In this document: in pieces, positions 7,291 to 14,966 of the stretch | Numbering within the stretch: the first letter of the stretch is position 1 | Layout: every line of letters starts with the position of its first letter | Assembly (NCBI RefSeq): GCF_029223485.1 | Contig: NZ_JARHTP010000001.1 | Span: 186,001-250,000, forward strand | DNA from: Streptomyces coacervatus | GTDB taxonomy: Bacteria; Actinomycetota; Actinomycetes; Streptomycetales; Streptomycetaceae | Direction of reading: 5' to 3' | Length of the DNA: 64,000 bases | Translations under genes and position numbers: made by a program | Notes under the pieces: generated by a model | What the model saw: only the letters and a program-made list of their open reading frames with translations | The model's database searches: none | What the model was told of the DNA's origin: nothing

Positions 7291-8910
7291 ATGGGACATC
7301 TGGAAGCCGCGCACCTCGAGTACTACCTCCCCGACGGGAGGGCGCTGCTCGGCGATGTGTCCTTCCGGGTGGGCGAAGGGGCCGTCGTGGCCCTCGTCGG
7401 GCCCAACGGCGCGGGCAAGACGACGCTGCTGCGGCTGATCTCCGGCGAGCTGAAACCGCACGGCGGCTCGGTCACCGTCAGTGGCGGCCTCGGCGTGATG
7501 CGCCAGTTCGTGGGGTCCGTACGGGACGAGACGACCGTACGGGACCTGCTGGTGTCGGTCGCGCCGCCCCGGATCCGCGAGGCCGCGCAGGCCGTCGACA
7601 AGGCCGAGCACGGCATCATGACCGTCGACGACGAGGCGGCCCAGCTGCAGTACGCGCAGGCCCTCGCCGACTGGGCCGAGGCGCGCGGCTACGAGGCGGA
7701 GACGCTGTGGGACATGTGCACCACGGCCGCGCTCGGGGTGCCGTACGAGAAGGCGCAGTTCCGGCAGGTGCGCACGCTGTCCGGCGGTGAGCAGAAGCGG
7801 CTGGTGCTGGAGGCTCTGCTGCGCGGCACCGACGAGGTGCTGCTGCTCGACGAGCCGGACAACTACCTCGACGTGCCCGGCAAGCGCTGGCTGGAGGAGC
7901 GGCTGAAGGAGACCCGCAAGACGGTCCTCTTCGTCTCCCACGACCGCGAACTCCTCGCCCGCGCCGCGGAGAAGATCGTGTCGGTGGAGCCCTCTCCGGC
8001 CGGGGCCGACGCCTGGGTGCACGGCGGCGGCTTCGCCACGTACCACGACGCCCGGCGCGAACGCTTCGCCCGTTTCGAGGAGTTGCGCAGGCGCTGGGAC
8101 GAGAAGCACGCCCAGCTGAAGAAGCTCGTCCTGAACCTCCGTCAGGCCGCCTCCATCAGCCATGAGTTGGCGTCCCGCTACCAGGCCGCGCAGACCCGGC
8201 TGCGCAAGTTCGAGGAGGCGGGCCCGCCCCCCGAGCCGCCGCGCGAGCAGGACATCACGATGCGCCTCAAGGGCGGCCGCACCGGCATAAGGGCCGTCAC
8301 CTGCAAGGGACTTGAGCTCACCGGCCTGATGAAACCCTTCGACCTGGAGGTCTTCTACGGCGAACGGGTCGCCGTCCTCGGCTCCAACGGCTCCGGCAAG
8401 TCGCACTTCCTGCGGCTGCTGGCCGGCGACGAGGTGGCGCACACGGGGGAGTGGAAGCTGGGCGCGCGGGTCGTGCCCGGGCACTTCGCGCAGACGCACG
8501 CCCACCCCGAGCTCCAGGGCCGCAAGCTGCTGGACATCCTCTGGCAGGAACACTCCCAGGACCGGGGCGCGGCGATGTCCCGCCTGCGCCGCTACGAGCT
8601 CACCAACCAGGCCGAACAGACCTTCGACCGACTCTCCGGCGGTCAGCAGGCCCGCTTCCAGATCCTCCTGCTGGAGCTGGAGGGCGTCACGGCCCTGCTC
8701 CTCGACGAGCCGACCGACAACCTCGACCTGGAGTCCGCCGAGGCACTCCAGGAGGGCCTGGAGGCCTTCGACGGCACGGTGCTCGCGGTGACGCACGACC
8801 GCTGGTTCGCGCGCTCGTTCGACCGCTATCTGGTCTTCGGCAGCGACGGCCGGGTGCGTGAGACCGCCGAGCCGGTGTGGGACGAGCGGCGTGTGGAGCG
8901 AGTGCGGTAG
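7291..8910 (+). CDS. ABC-F family ATPase (ribosome-associated, two ATPase domains)
   Basis: 539 residues with two tandem ABC domains and no membrane segments. Domain 1 has Walker A GPNGAGKTTLL, signature LSGGEQKRLVLE and Walker B LLLDEPDNYLDV. Domain 2 has GSNGSGKSHFL, LSGGQQARFQI and LLLDEPTDNLDL. The linker (about residues 245-320) is Arg/Lys-rich and helical. ABC-F proteins act on ribosomes as translation factors or antibiotic-protection proteins. The domain-2 Walker A carries Ser-His in place of the more common Thr-Thr. The function is either housekeeping or resistance; the sequence does not decide. Confidence 0.92.
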   Translation: MGHLEAAHLEYYLPDGRALLGDVSFRVGEGAVVALVGPNGAGKTTLLRLISGELKPHGGSVTVSGGLGVMRQFVGSVRDETTVRDLLVSVAPPRIREAAQAVDKAEHGIMTVDDEAAQLQYAQALADWAEARGYEAETLWDMCTTAALGVPYEKAQFRQVRTLSGGEQKRLVLEALLRGTDEVLLLDEPDNYLDVPGKRWLEERLKETRKTVLFVSHDRELLARAAEKIVSVEPSPAGADAWVHGGGFATYHDARRERFARFEELRRRWDEKHAQLKKLVLNLRQAASISHELASRYQAAQTRLRKFEEAGPPPEPPREQDITMRLKGGRTGIRAVTCKGLELTGLMKPFDLEVFYGERVAVLGSNGSGKSHFLRLLAGDEVAHTGEWKLGARVVPGHFAQTHAHPELQGRKLLDILWQEHSQDRGAAMSRLRRYELTNQAEQTFDRLSGGQQARFQILLLELEGVTALLLDEPTDNLDLESAEALQEGLEAFDGTVLAVTHDRWFARSFDRYLVFGSDGRVRETAEPVWDERRVERVR

Positions 8911-9092
8911 CGGGCGGCCGGACGGGCTGAATGGGCCGACCGGCGGTGGAAAGCAGGGCCCGGGGCCCGGGATGTTCGTAGAGTGGAGGCAGGAAGGCGA
9001 GATCCATGGCTCCCCCGGGATGCCCCTTGGGACTGTGCCCACCGGGCGGGTACCCGGACCGCATGGACGAATACGACGAGCGGGGTACCACC

Positions 9093-9341
9093 ATGACCGG
9101 AGTCGACCCCAGCCGGCTGGACGACCAGCAGCTCATGAAGGAGCTGGAGACGATCCACCGCACGCGCCACGACACACTGCTCTACGGCTCGACCGACGCG
9201 CTGCGGGCCCACAACGATCGTATGGCCCAGCTGGAGGGCGAGTATCTGCGCCGCAATCCGCGGCGCATGGTGGCCGCGGGCCGTACCCGCGAAGGCGCCC
9301 GGGAACGCCGGTGCGGGGAGTCCGCGACGCCCCGCACCTGA
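9093..9341 (+). CDS. Small conserved actinobacterial protein (DUF6158-like)
   Basis: The 82-residue hydrophilic product begins MTGVDPSRLDDQQLMKELETIHRT and ends with Arg-rich segments (LRRNPRRMVAAGRTREGARE). From memory this matches a small, highly conserved Streptomyces family of unknown function (DUF6158). I took ATG 9093 as the start because the family begins at MTGVDP; an in-frame ATG at 9063 would add MDEYDERGTT. GGGTAC at 9047-9052 upstream resembles a SigB-type -10. Confidence 0.7.
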   Translation: MTGVDPSRLDDQQLMKELETIHRTRHDTLLYGSTDALRAHNDRMAQLEGEYLRRNPRRMVAAGRTREGARERRCGESATPRT

Positions 9342-9371
9342 ATCCCGCCGCAGGGTGCCGCCCTGCGCGGT

Positions 9372-9764
9372 CTATGCCCGTCGCTGCCGCCCGGCCCCGA
9401 CGAGCGCCTCCGCCAGTTCCTGGGCCGTGGTGTAGCGCGCCGCGCGGGGCAGTCGCTCCACGGGGTCGATCAGGGCATCGGGCGCGTACGCCCGGCGCAG
9501 GGCGCGGGCGAGTTCGCGGGGGCCTGCGGGGAACGCGTGGCGGCTCAGGTGCCGGGCCAGTTCCGTGCGGATGGCGGCCAGGGACGCGCGGGAGCGTCCT
9601 GGTGTGATCGGGCCGCCCGCGACCTCCGGATCGTCCTCGGCGGTCGGCTCCGGGTCGTGCCATTCCTCGGTCCGCGTGGGGTGCCCGGACCGGAGCAGCC
9701 CCTGAAGTTCGTGCTTCATCTCCTCGTCGCGGTGGACACTCAGCCGGTCACTGCCTCGCTGCAT
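9372..9764 (-). CDS. DUF2795 domain protein
   Basis: 130 residues. The N-terminal MQRGSDRLSVHRDEEMKHELQGLLRSGHP is a characteristic start in Streptomyces. An acidic linker follows, then a C-terminal DUF2795-like helical domain (IRTELARHLSRHAFPAGPRELARALRRAYAPDALIDPVERLP). DUF2795 proteins are small and often stress-linked; the biochemical role is unknown. It is transcribed divergently from the small membrane protein at 9893, with a SigB-like site between them. Confidence 0.75.
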   Translation of the reverse strand: MQRGSDRLSVHRDEEMKHELQGLLRSGHPTRTEEWHDPEPTAEDDPEVAGGPITPGRSRASLAAIRTELARHLSRHAFPAGPRELARALRRAYAPDALIDPVERLPRAARYTTAQELAEALVGAGRQRRA

Positions 9765-9825
9765 GACGCCCTCCAGATCCTCGGGGGTGGACACCGCGTA
9801 CCCGAAGATCTGAGACCGACACAGG

Positions 9826-9849
9826 GTTTGCGTCCCGAAAGACGGGAAC
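9826..9849 (+). promoter_or_regulatory. SigB-like promoter candidate GTTT-N14-GGGAAC
   Basis: GTTT (9826-9829) and GGGAAC (9844-9849) are spaced 14 bp apart and lie 43 bp before ATG 9893. Streptomyces SigB-type promoters read GNNTN14-16GGGTAY, so the -10 differs at one position. A candidate only. Confidence 0.35.
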
Positions 9850-9892
9850 CCGACACGCGCCCCCCACGCACATCTTCGGGGAGGAAACGGCC

Positions 9893-10144
9893 ATGGCACT
9901 GCTCGCGGTGATCATCCCGCTTCTCATGCTCGGCATGGTGCTCGCACTGGGCCGTTACGAGGAGCTACTGCTGCCCATGAAGAAGGCCGACCCGAGCGAT
10001 GACGCCCCGGCCGACCCACTCGGCGCGACAGTGCCACTCCCGGTCCTGCACAACCCGCAGCGCCCGGTCCGAGCCGTTGCTTCAGGAACGAACCCGGCCA
10101 GGCACTCGCGCCGGAAGCGACGCCGTCACCCTTCTCCCCGCTGA
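9893..10144 (+). CDS. Small membrane-anchored protein of unknown function
   Basis: 83 residues. One N-terminal membrane segment (LLAVIIPLLMLGMVLALG) is followed by YEELLLP and a basic, Pro-rich tail. The N-terminal 35 residues look like a widespread short Streptomyces protein; the long basic tail (RHSRRKRRRHPSPR) may be lineage specific. GGAGGAAACGGCC precedes ATG 9893. It converges on the F420 oxidoreductase gene with a 3-bp gap. No function can be assigned. Confidence 0.6.
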   Translation: MALLAVIIPLLMLGMVLALGRYEELLLPMKKADPSDDAPADPLGATVPLPVLHNPQRPVRAVASGTNPARHSRRKRRRHPSPR

Positions 10145-10147
10145 TCC

Positions 10148-11026
10148 TCAGCCCCGCCGCCCGACCGCCCCCAGCACGGCCTCCAGCTGCCGCAGCGACT
10201 CCGCGCCCGCGAACCGCAGGACGACCGTGTCCGCGCCGGCCGCCGCAAGGTCGCCGATCCGTTCGGCGGCCTGCGCGGCAGATCCCGAGACGGTGAACAC
10301 CTCGTCCTGCGGACGGCCGAGCCAGGCGGCGTGACCCTCGATGTGCGGCTGCAGGGCGCGGGCCACCTCGCCCGGATCGTCACCGACGGAGGCGAAGGCG
10401 AACACGGTCAGGGTGTGGTCGGGCGCGGCGCCGCCCTTGGCGGTCAGCGCGCGGCTGTTCGCCAGGTCGCCGGGGCCGTGGCCCTCGGTGATCACGGTGC
10501 CGTCCGCGACCCGGCCGGACAGTTCGAGCGAGCGGGGGCGTACGACACCCGCGACCACCGGCGGCACCTCGGCCGGCGGATGCACCAACCGGACGCCGTC
10601 CAGGCGGACTTCGCGTCCCGCCAGCTCCACCCGCTCGCCGCGCAGCAGTGCACGCACCGAGGCGATCGTCTCCTCCAGCAGGGCCAGCGGCGAGCGCGGC
10701 GCGACGCCCACCTGGGCCATCCACTCCCGCACACCGTGCCCGATCCCGGCCACCAGCCGCCCCGGGAACACCCTTGCCAGCGTGGCCAGTTCCATCGCCA
10801 GCAGCGCCGGGCTGCGCAGCGGGGCGGGGGCGATGCCGATGCCCACCCGGATGCGTTCCGTGGCTCCCAGTGCCACGGCCGCCGCCGACACTCCGCCGTT
10901 CCACCCCAGGTCCTCGACCACCCACAGGTCGTCCACCCCGAGCGACTCGGCCCGCCGCGCGAACCCGGGCAGCTCTTCCGGTGCCCAGTCGCGGTCGTAC
11001 ATCACACCGATCCGTACGTTCGTCAT
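10148..11026 (-). CDS. LLM-class (luciferase-like) F420-dependent oxidoreductase
   Basis: 292 residues with a bacterial luciferase-like TIM barrel: RIGVMYDRDWAPEELPGFARRAESLGVDDLWVVED at the N-terminus, then GIGIAPAPLRSPALLAMELATL and VAGIGHGVREWMAQ. The last is the typical cofactor-phosphate segment of F420-dependent members. These enzymes use coenzyme F420 (or FMN) to oxidise or reduce diverse substrates; this one is unassigned. The Met at 11026 (MTNVRIG) was preferred over the Met two codons earlier. It is divergent from the sigma factor gene. Confidence 0.8.
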   Translation of the reverse strand: MTNVRIGVMYDRDWAPEELPGFARRAESLGVDDLWVVEDLGWNGGVSAAAVALGATERIRVGIGIAPAPLRSPALLAMELATLARVFPGRLVAGIGHGVREWMAQVGVAPRSPLALLEETIASVRALLRGERVELAGREVRLDGVRLVHPPAEVPPVVAGVVRPRSLELSGRVADGTVITEGHGPGDLANSRALTAKGGAAPDHTLTVFAFASVGDDPGEVARALQPHIEGHAAWLGRPQDEVFTVSGSAAQAAERIGDLAAAGADTVVLRFAGAESLRQLEAVLGAVGRRG

Positions 11027-11285
11027 GTTCACGGAACCTATGCGCCGGTGACCTGCCGATCAACGGCGTTTCCGAGCCGGGGAGATCACCCGGTGGGCTC
11101 CCGAAATCATGCGCGGGTGTTTGTGGCGGAGAGCCCGGGGCAGGCGCAGTTTCAGTGCTTCGGACAGGAGGCACGACCGTGGGAGCGGCCCCGAGCCGCC
11201 CCGGCCGCGCCTGTCCCGATCGAGCGGCCGCACCCCCACGGTGACCGTCCACCCCAGAGCACCTTCAAGGGAGTTGCGACGCACC

Positions 11286-12080
11286 ATGCCCACCAAAGCG
11301 AGCGCGAAGCACCACCCGCACGACGACGCCCCCGACACCGCCGAGGCCTTCCGCACACTCGTCGCGCTGCCCGCGGGCCAGCAGCGCGACACGCTGCGCG
11401 AGCAGGTCGTCGAGGCCTGGCTGCCGATGGCGGAACGCCTCGCGGGACGCTTCCGCAGCCGTGGCGAGAGCTTCGAGGACCTGCGGCAGGTCGCCGCCCT
11501 CGGCCTGGTCAAGGCCGTCGACCGGTACGACCCCGCACGCGGCAACGCCTTCGAGAGCTACGCCGTGCCCACCATCACCGGCGAGATCAAACGGCACTTC
11601 CGCGACCACATGTGGACCCTGCACGTACCCCGCCGGGTCCAGGACCTGCGCAACCGCGTCCGGTTCGCCGCCCAGGACCTCTCCCAGACCATCCCGGGCC
11701 GCAGGCCGACCGTGGCGGAGATCGCCGAGTACGCCAAGATGAGCGAGGAGGACGTCCTGGTCGGACTGGAGGCGCTGGAGAGCTTCACCGCGCTCTCGCT
11801 CGACGCCCAACTGCCCGGCAGCGAGGACGGCTACTCCCTCAGCGACGCCCTCGGCTCGCCCGACCCCGCGCTGGACACGGTCGTGGACCGCGAGGCCGTC
11901 AAGCCCCGGCTGGCCGCGCTGCCCGAGCGGGAGCGGGCCATCCTGTACATGCGGTTCTTCGGCGACATGACGCAGAGCCGGATCGCCGAGCAGCTCGGGA
12001 TCTCCCAGATGCATGTGTCGCGGCTGATCAGCCGGTGCTGCATGCGGATGCGCGACCAGATCATGCGCGAGGCCGCATAG
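11286..12080 (+). CDS. SigB/SigF/SigG-family RNA polymerase sigma factor
   Basis: 264 residues. Region 2 contains LAGRFRSRGESFEDLRQVAALGLVKAVDRYDP and YAVPTITGEIKRHFRD, region 3 contains RRPTVAEIAEYAKMSEEDV, and region 4 ends TQSRIAEQLGISQMHVSRLISR. This is the stress/sporulation sigma type, which in Streptomyces directs GNNTN14-16GGGTAY promoters and is held by anti-sigma kinases. No rsb-type anti-sigma gene is adjacent. A GTTT-N14-GGGGCA string at 11119-11142 could be a weak autoregulatory promoter. The 3' end overlaps the GAF remnant on the other strand by 20 bp. Confidence 0.88.
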   Translation: MPTKASAKHHPHDDAPDTAEAFRTLVALPAGQQRDTLREQVVEAWLPMAERLAGRFRSRGESFEDLRQVAALGLVKAVDRYDPARGNAFESYAVPTITGEIKRHFRDHMWTLHVPRRVQDLRNRVRFAAQDLSQTIPGRRPTVAEIAEYAKMSEEDVLVGLEALESFTALSLDAQLPGSEDGYSLSDALGSPDPALDTVVDREAVKPRLAALPERERAILYMRFFGDMTQSRIAEQLGISQMHVSRLISRCCMRMRDQIMREAA

Positions 12081-12380
12081 CCGGCGCCAGATGGCGCGAC
12101 ATCATGTCCATCGCCTGCGCCTGCGCCTGCGCCTGCGCCTGCGCCTCCGCCATCGAGAACGCCTGGCGGGGCCCGCAACGGAAGAGCGTGAGCACCCCGC
12201 GCACCGCGCCCCTGTCCTTCAGGGGCAGGCACAGCAGTGAGGTGACATTCGCCTCTACGAGGACGGGGTGCCGGGGGTGCCGGGGCGCCCGTCGCGGTCC
12301 GGCCGAAGGCGTCCGGGGCCGGCGGGGCCGTGGTCATCGCGTCCAGGAGGTCCGGCACGGCCGCGTGCCGGGTGGCCTCG
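12061..12380 (-). pseudogene. GAF-domain protein remnant, frameshifted
   Basis: On the minus strand, two frames together give a GAF-like C-terminus. One reads LPLLAEATRHAAVPDLLDAMT...DAFGRT (upstream part). The other reads VEANVTSLLCLPLKDRG, VRGVLTLFRCG, RQAFSMAEAQ, then MSRHLAPAMRPRA, with its stop at 12061-12063. No single frame covers both, and no start is visible. A (GCCTGC)n expansion has lengthened the last helix into repeated Gln-Ala. It is read as a broken regulatory sensor gene. Confidence 0.55.
12113..12148. repeat. Hexanucleotide tandem repeat (GCCTGC)5 plus one variant
   Basis: Five perfect GCCTGC copies (12113-12142) are followed by GCCTCC. On the minus strand they encode repeated Gln-Ala within the GAF remnant. 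Confidence 0.9.
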
Positions 12381-12437
12381 GCGAGGAGCGGGAGCCGGCG
12401 CCTCGGCGGGTCTGGCGGCGTGGCGGGGCGCTCAGCG

Positions 12438-12480
12438 CTCCCCCACTGCCTCAAGGGCGTGGGAGGTGCCCCCAGCTGGA
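12438..12480. repeat. Dispersed hairpin repeat (same family as 5699-5738)
   Basis: Reads CTCCCCCACTGCCTCAAGGG, then CGTGGGAGGTGCCCCCAG. It lies exactly between the minus-strand GAF remnant and the plus-strand ANTAR-like remnant, so it may mark a rearrangement point. Confidence 0.75.
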
Positions 12481-12736
12481 GGACCACCAGGACCGTCGTG
12501 CGCGGCTCGCCGCTCGGGCGTACCGCCGCCGGCGTGGCGTGCACCGGGACGGACGGCTGCTGCTGGAGGCGGATGGTGAGACTGCGGTCGCCCTCGCCGC
12601 GGCCTGGGACGCCGCGTTCGGCGTGCTGCGCCGTATCTCGCAGGGCGGCAGCCGCAAGCTGTCGGACGTGGCGGCGGCCGTGGTCGAGCGGCGGGGGAGG
12701 GGGCTGGAGAGGGACCTGGCCGCGCTCATGAACTGA
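12481..12736 (+). pseudogene. C-terminal remnant of an ANTAR-like domain protein
   Basis: In the frame ending TGA 12734-12736 the translation contains AWDAAFGVLRRISQGGSRKLSDVAAAVVERRG. This resembles the last helices of ANTAR RNA-binding domains (AFxLLRxxARxxNRKLxDVAxxVV). No start codon or N-terminal domain precedes it; the frame begins at the dispersed repeat. It is probably a leftover 3' end. ANTAR proteins commonly pair with GAF sensors, as with the remnant next to it. Confidence 0.45.
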
Positions 12737-12900
12737 CGTCCGTGAACCGAGGCCGAGGTACGGGCCCTGTCACCCGCTCGGCCGTCCCTGTAGCGCGAAT
12801 GGGGCTCGGCCGCGCGCGCCTGGCCGACGGGCGGGCTGTGATGGGCTACGGGGCACGAGTCCGTGCTCCCGAGAAGTCGCCCGTCGAAGGAGCCCTCCCC

Positions 12901-13611
12901 ATGCCTCGCACCACCAGCGTTCTGTCCGTCGCGGCCCTGGCAGGTGCCACGCTCGGCTTCGCCGGCGCCGCCTACGCGGACTCTGCCGCGGGGGTCGGGC
13001 CGAGCACCGTCTCCCCGGGCGGCAGCGTCACCGTCTCGGTCGCCTGCGGATCCACCGGCGGCCCGCCGCCCGCCACCGTCGACGCCACCTGCGCGGCGGC
13101 GCCCGGCGGACAGGGCAAGGCGTGGAGCGCCCCGTTCCACGTGAGCGGCGACGGTGGTGATGGCGGTGGGCGTGGTGACAGCGGCGGCGGTGGCGGGCAC
13201 GGTGACGTCGGTGTCGGCAGCGACGGTGGGCGTGGCGGCGATGTCGGAGGCGGCTACACCGACGGGGGCGGTGGTGATGTCGGAGTCGGCGACATCGGCG
13301 GTGGCGACAGCGGCGGTGGCGGCGGCCACGGCGAAGGCCGGCCCTGCACCGAGCCGGCCCCCGACTCCTGCGGCGGCGCGGGGACGCAGGACGGCACGCA
13401 GAACGGAACACAGCACGGGATGGAGCACGGGGTCGACCACGGGGTGGAGCCCGGAGTGCAGAACGGAATACAGCACGGGGTGGAGGCCGGTGCAGGCGGC
13501 AGCTTCACCGACTCCGTGCCCGCCCTCGTCGCCGGCGGCATCCTGATCGCGGGTGCGGTGGGCGCCGCCACCTACCGGCTGTGCCTCAGGGGCTCCGTCC
13601 GGTACCGCTGA
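12901..13611 (+). CDS. Secreted Gly/His-rich wall-associated protein with C-terminal membrane anchor
   Basis: 236 residues. The signal peptide is about residues 1-27 (VAALAGATLGFAGAAYADS), followed by a short conserved segment (STVSPGGSVTVSVAC). The middle is low complexity, first Gly/Asp runs (about 83-140) and then short repeats with alternating HG, NG and EHGV/DHGV (about 162-195). The end is FTDSVPALVAGGILIAGAVGAATYRL, a membrane segment plus a basic tail. From memory, Streptomyces homologues share the two ends but have a different middle. It looks surface-displayed; the role is unknown. ATG 12901 is preceded by GAAGGAG. Confidence 0.7.
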   Translation: MPRTTSVLSVAALAGATLGFAGAAYADSAAGVGPSTVSPGGSVTVSVACGSTGGPPPATVDATCAAAPGGQGKAWSAPFHVSGDGGDGGGRGDSGGGGGHGDVGVGSDGGRGGDVGGGYTDGGGGDVGVGDIGGGDSGGGGGHGEGRPCTEPAPDSCGGAGTQDGTQNGTQHGMEHGVDHGVEPGVQNGIQHGVEAGAGGSFTDSVPALVAGGILIAGAVGAATYRLCLRGSVRYR

Positions 13612-13718
13612 CCCGCGGTGCGACCGGCGAAACCCGAGCGCGCTCCCCTGCGGCAGCGGCACTCTGGTTACGCGGAGCACGGCGACGGACACGGCACAGG
13701 GACTGCGCGGAGGTACGC

Positions 13719-14966
13719 ATGCGGCGGACGGACCCGGAAGGCCATGGCCCCGTCCGCTACGGGCCCCCGCTCCCCGGGGACGGGCTGCCCGTGCCGCCCG
13801 AACTCACCGCCGTGCTCGCCGCGGCCGCCGTACGGGCCGAGGGGGAGCCGATCGGTGGTGGATCCGAGCTGATCGAGGCCGCGTGCGGCTACTGGGAGCG
13901 GCGCGGCCTGGCCGCCGGACCCGACCGCGTGGCCGCCGGCCCCGGCGCCCCCGCCCTGCTGCTCGCGCTGACCGCCGCGGTCGGCGGCGACGTCCTGGTG
14001 CCGAGGCCCTGCGCGGCCTGGTGGGCGCCGTACGCACGCCTGTTGGGCAGACCCTTCTTCCATGTGGCGACGCCCGCCGAGTGCGGTGGCGTCCCGGATC
14101 CGTACGCCCTCCTGGAGACCGTGCGCAGGGTGCGCGCCGAGGGCGGTGACCCACGGCTGCTCGTGCTGTCGGTCGCCGACGACCCCACCGCCACGGTCGC
14201 CCCGCCCGAGTTCCTGCACGAGTGCGTCGAGGCCGCCGCCGGCGAGGGACTGCACCTGGTCAGCGACGAGACCTGGCGCGACACCCTGCACGCCCCGCAC
14301 GACACCGTGCTGCTCAGCCCCGCCGAGATGCTGCCCGACCATGTCACCGTCGTCACCGACCTGGCGGGCGCGCTGCTGCCGCCCGGCTGGCCGGCCGCGG
14401 TGGCGCGCTTCCCGGCGGGCGAGACGGGCCGTGACCTCCACGCGCGCGTGCTCGACGTGCTCACCGCGCTGGGCGCCCGTATCGCCGGCCCGGTCGCCGC
14501 ACCGGCCGCGTACGCGCTGGGTGAGCCGGAGCCGGTCACCGTGCGCATGGCGGCCACCGTGCGCCTGCACGCGCGCGTGGCCGCGGCCGTGCACCTGGCG
14601 GTCGTCGCGGCGGGCGCCCTGTCCCGTCCCCCGCAGGCCGGCCGCCATCTCTACGCCGACCTCGGCCCGCTGCGCTCCGCGCTCACCGCGCACGGAGTGA
14701 GCGACGCACAGGAACTGGAGGACTTCCTCGCCACCCGGCTCGGCATGCCCGCGCCCGGCGGCCACCGCTTCGGCGACGAACTCGGCGCCCTGCGCGTCCG
14801 TCTGTCCACCGGTCCGCTGCTGGGCCGTACGGACGAGGAACGCGCGGAATGTCTCACTTCACCCACGCCGTTGGAACTGCCACATGTGCAACGCGCGTTG
14901 AGTCATGTGAAGTCGGTCTTCGACGATCTCCGCGACGACGCTCAGCGATGGGAGCCTCCTCGATGA
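13719..14966 (+). CDS. Aminotransferase class I/II-fold protein lacking the PLP lysine
   Basis: 415 residues with the overall fold-type I plan: GGGSELIEAACGYWERRGL, VAAGPGAPALLLALTAAVGGDVLVP (cofactor phosphate loop), LHLVSDETWRDTLH (the Asp that binds the PLP nitrogen in 'SDEIY'-type motifs), then VTDLAGALLPPGW. In family members that last stretch carries SKS-F..PGWR, where Lys forms the PLP Schiff base; here it is Gly-Ala. The only lysine in the protein is near the C-terminus (SHVKSVFDD). It may be a non-catalytic or repurposed protein. ATG 13719 follows CGCGGAGG; the stop overlaps the next gene as ATGA. Confidence 0.75.
   Translation: MRRTDPEGHGPVRYGPPLPGDGLPVPPELTAVLAAAAVRAEGEPIGGGSELIEAACGYWERRGLAAGPDRVAAGPGAPALLLALTAAVGGDVLVPRPCAAWWAPYARLLGRPFFHVATPAECGGVPDPYALLETVRRVRAEGGDPRLLVLSVADDPTATVAPPEFLHECVEAAAGEGLHLVSDETWRDTLHAPHDTVLLSPAEMLPDHVTVVTDLAGALLPPGWPAAVARFPAGETGRDLHARVLDVLTALGARIAGPVAAPAAYALGEPEPVTVRMAATVRLHARVAAAVHLAVVAAGALSRPPQAGRHLYADLGPLRSALTAHGVSDAQELEDFLATRLGMPAPGGHRFGDELGALRVRLSTGPLLGRTDEERAECLTSPTPLELPHVQRALSHVKSVFDDLRDDAQRWEPPR

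Noticed and set aside
5896..9042. A 1048-residue minus-strand open frame spanning PAP2, histidine phosphatase and ABC-F genes
   Set aside because: Only the last 203 codons (5896-6507) encode PAP2; the rest is the antisense shadow of high-GC coding genes.
9006..9092. Upstream start codons (9006, 9063) for the DUF6158-like gene
   Set aside because: The family-like sequence begins at MTGVDP; the earlier codons read through promoter-like DNA.
12113..12148. Tandem hexamer tract as a CRISPR array
   Set aside because: Direct tandem repeats without spacers and no cas genes nearby.
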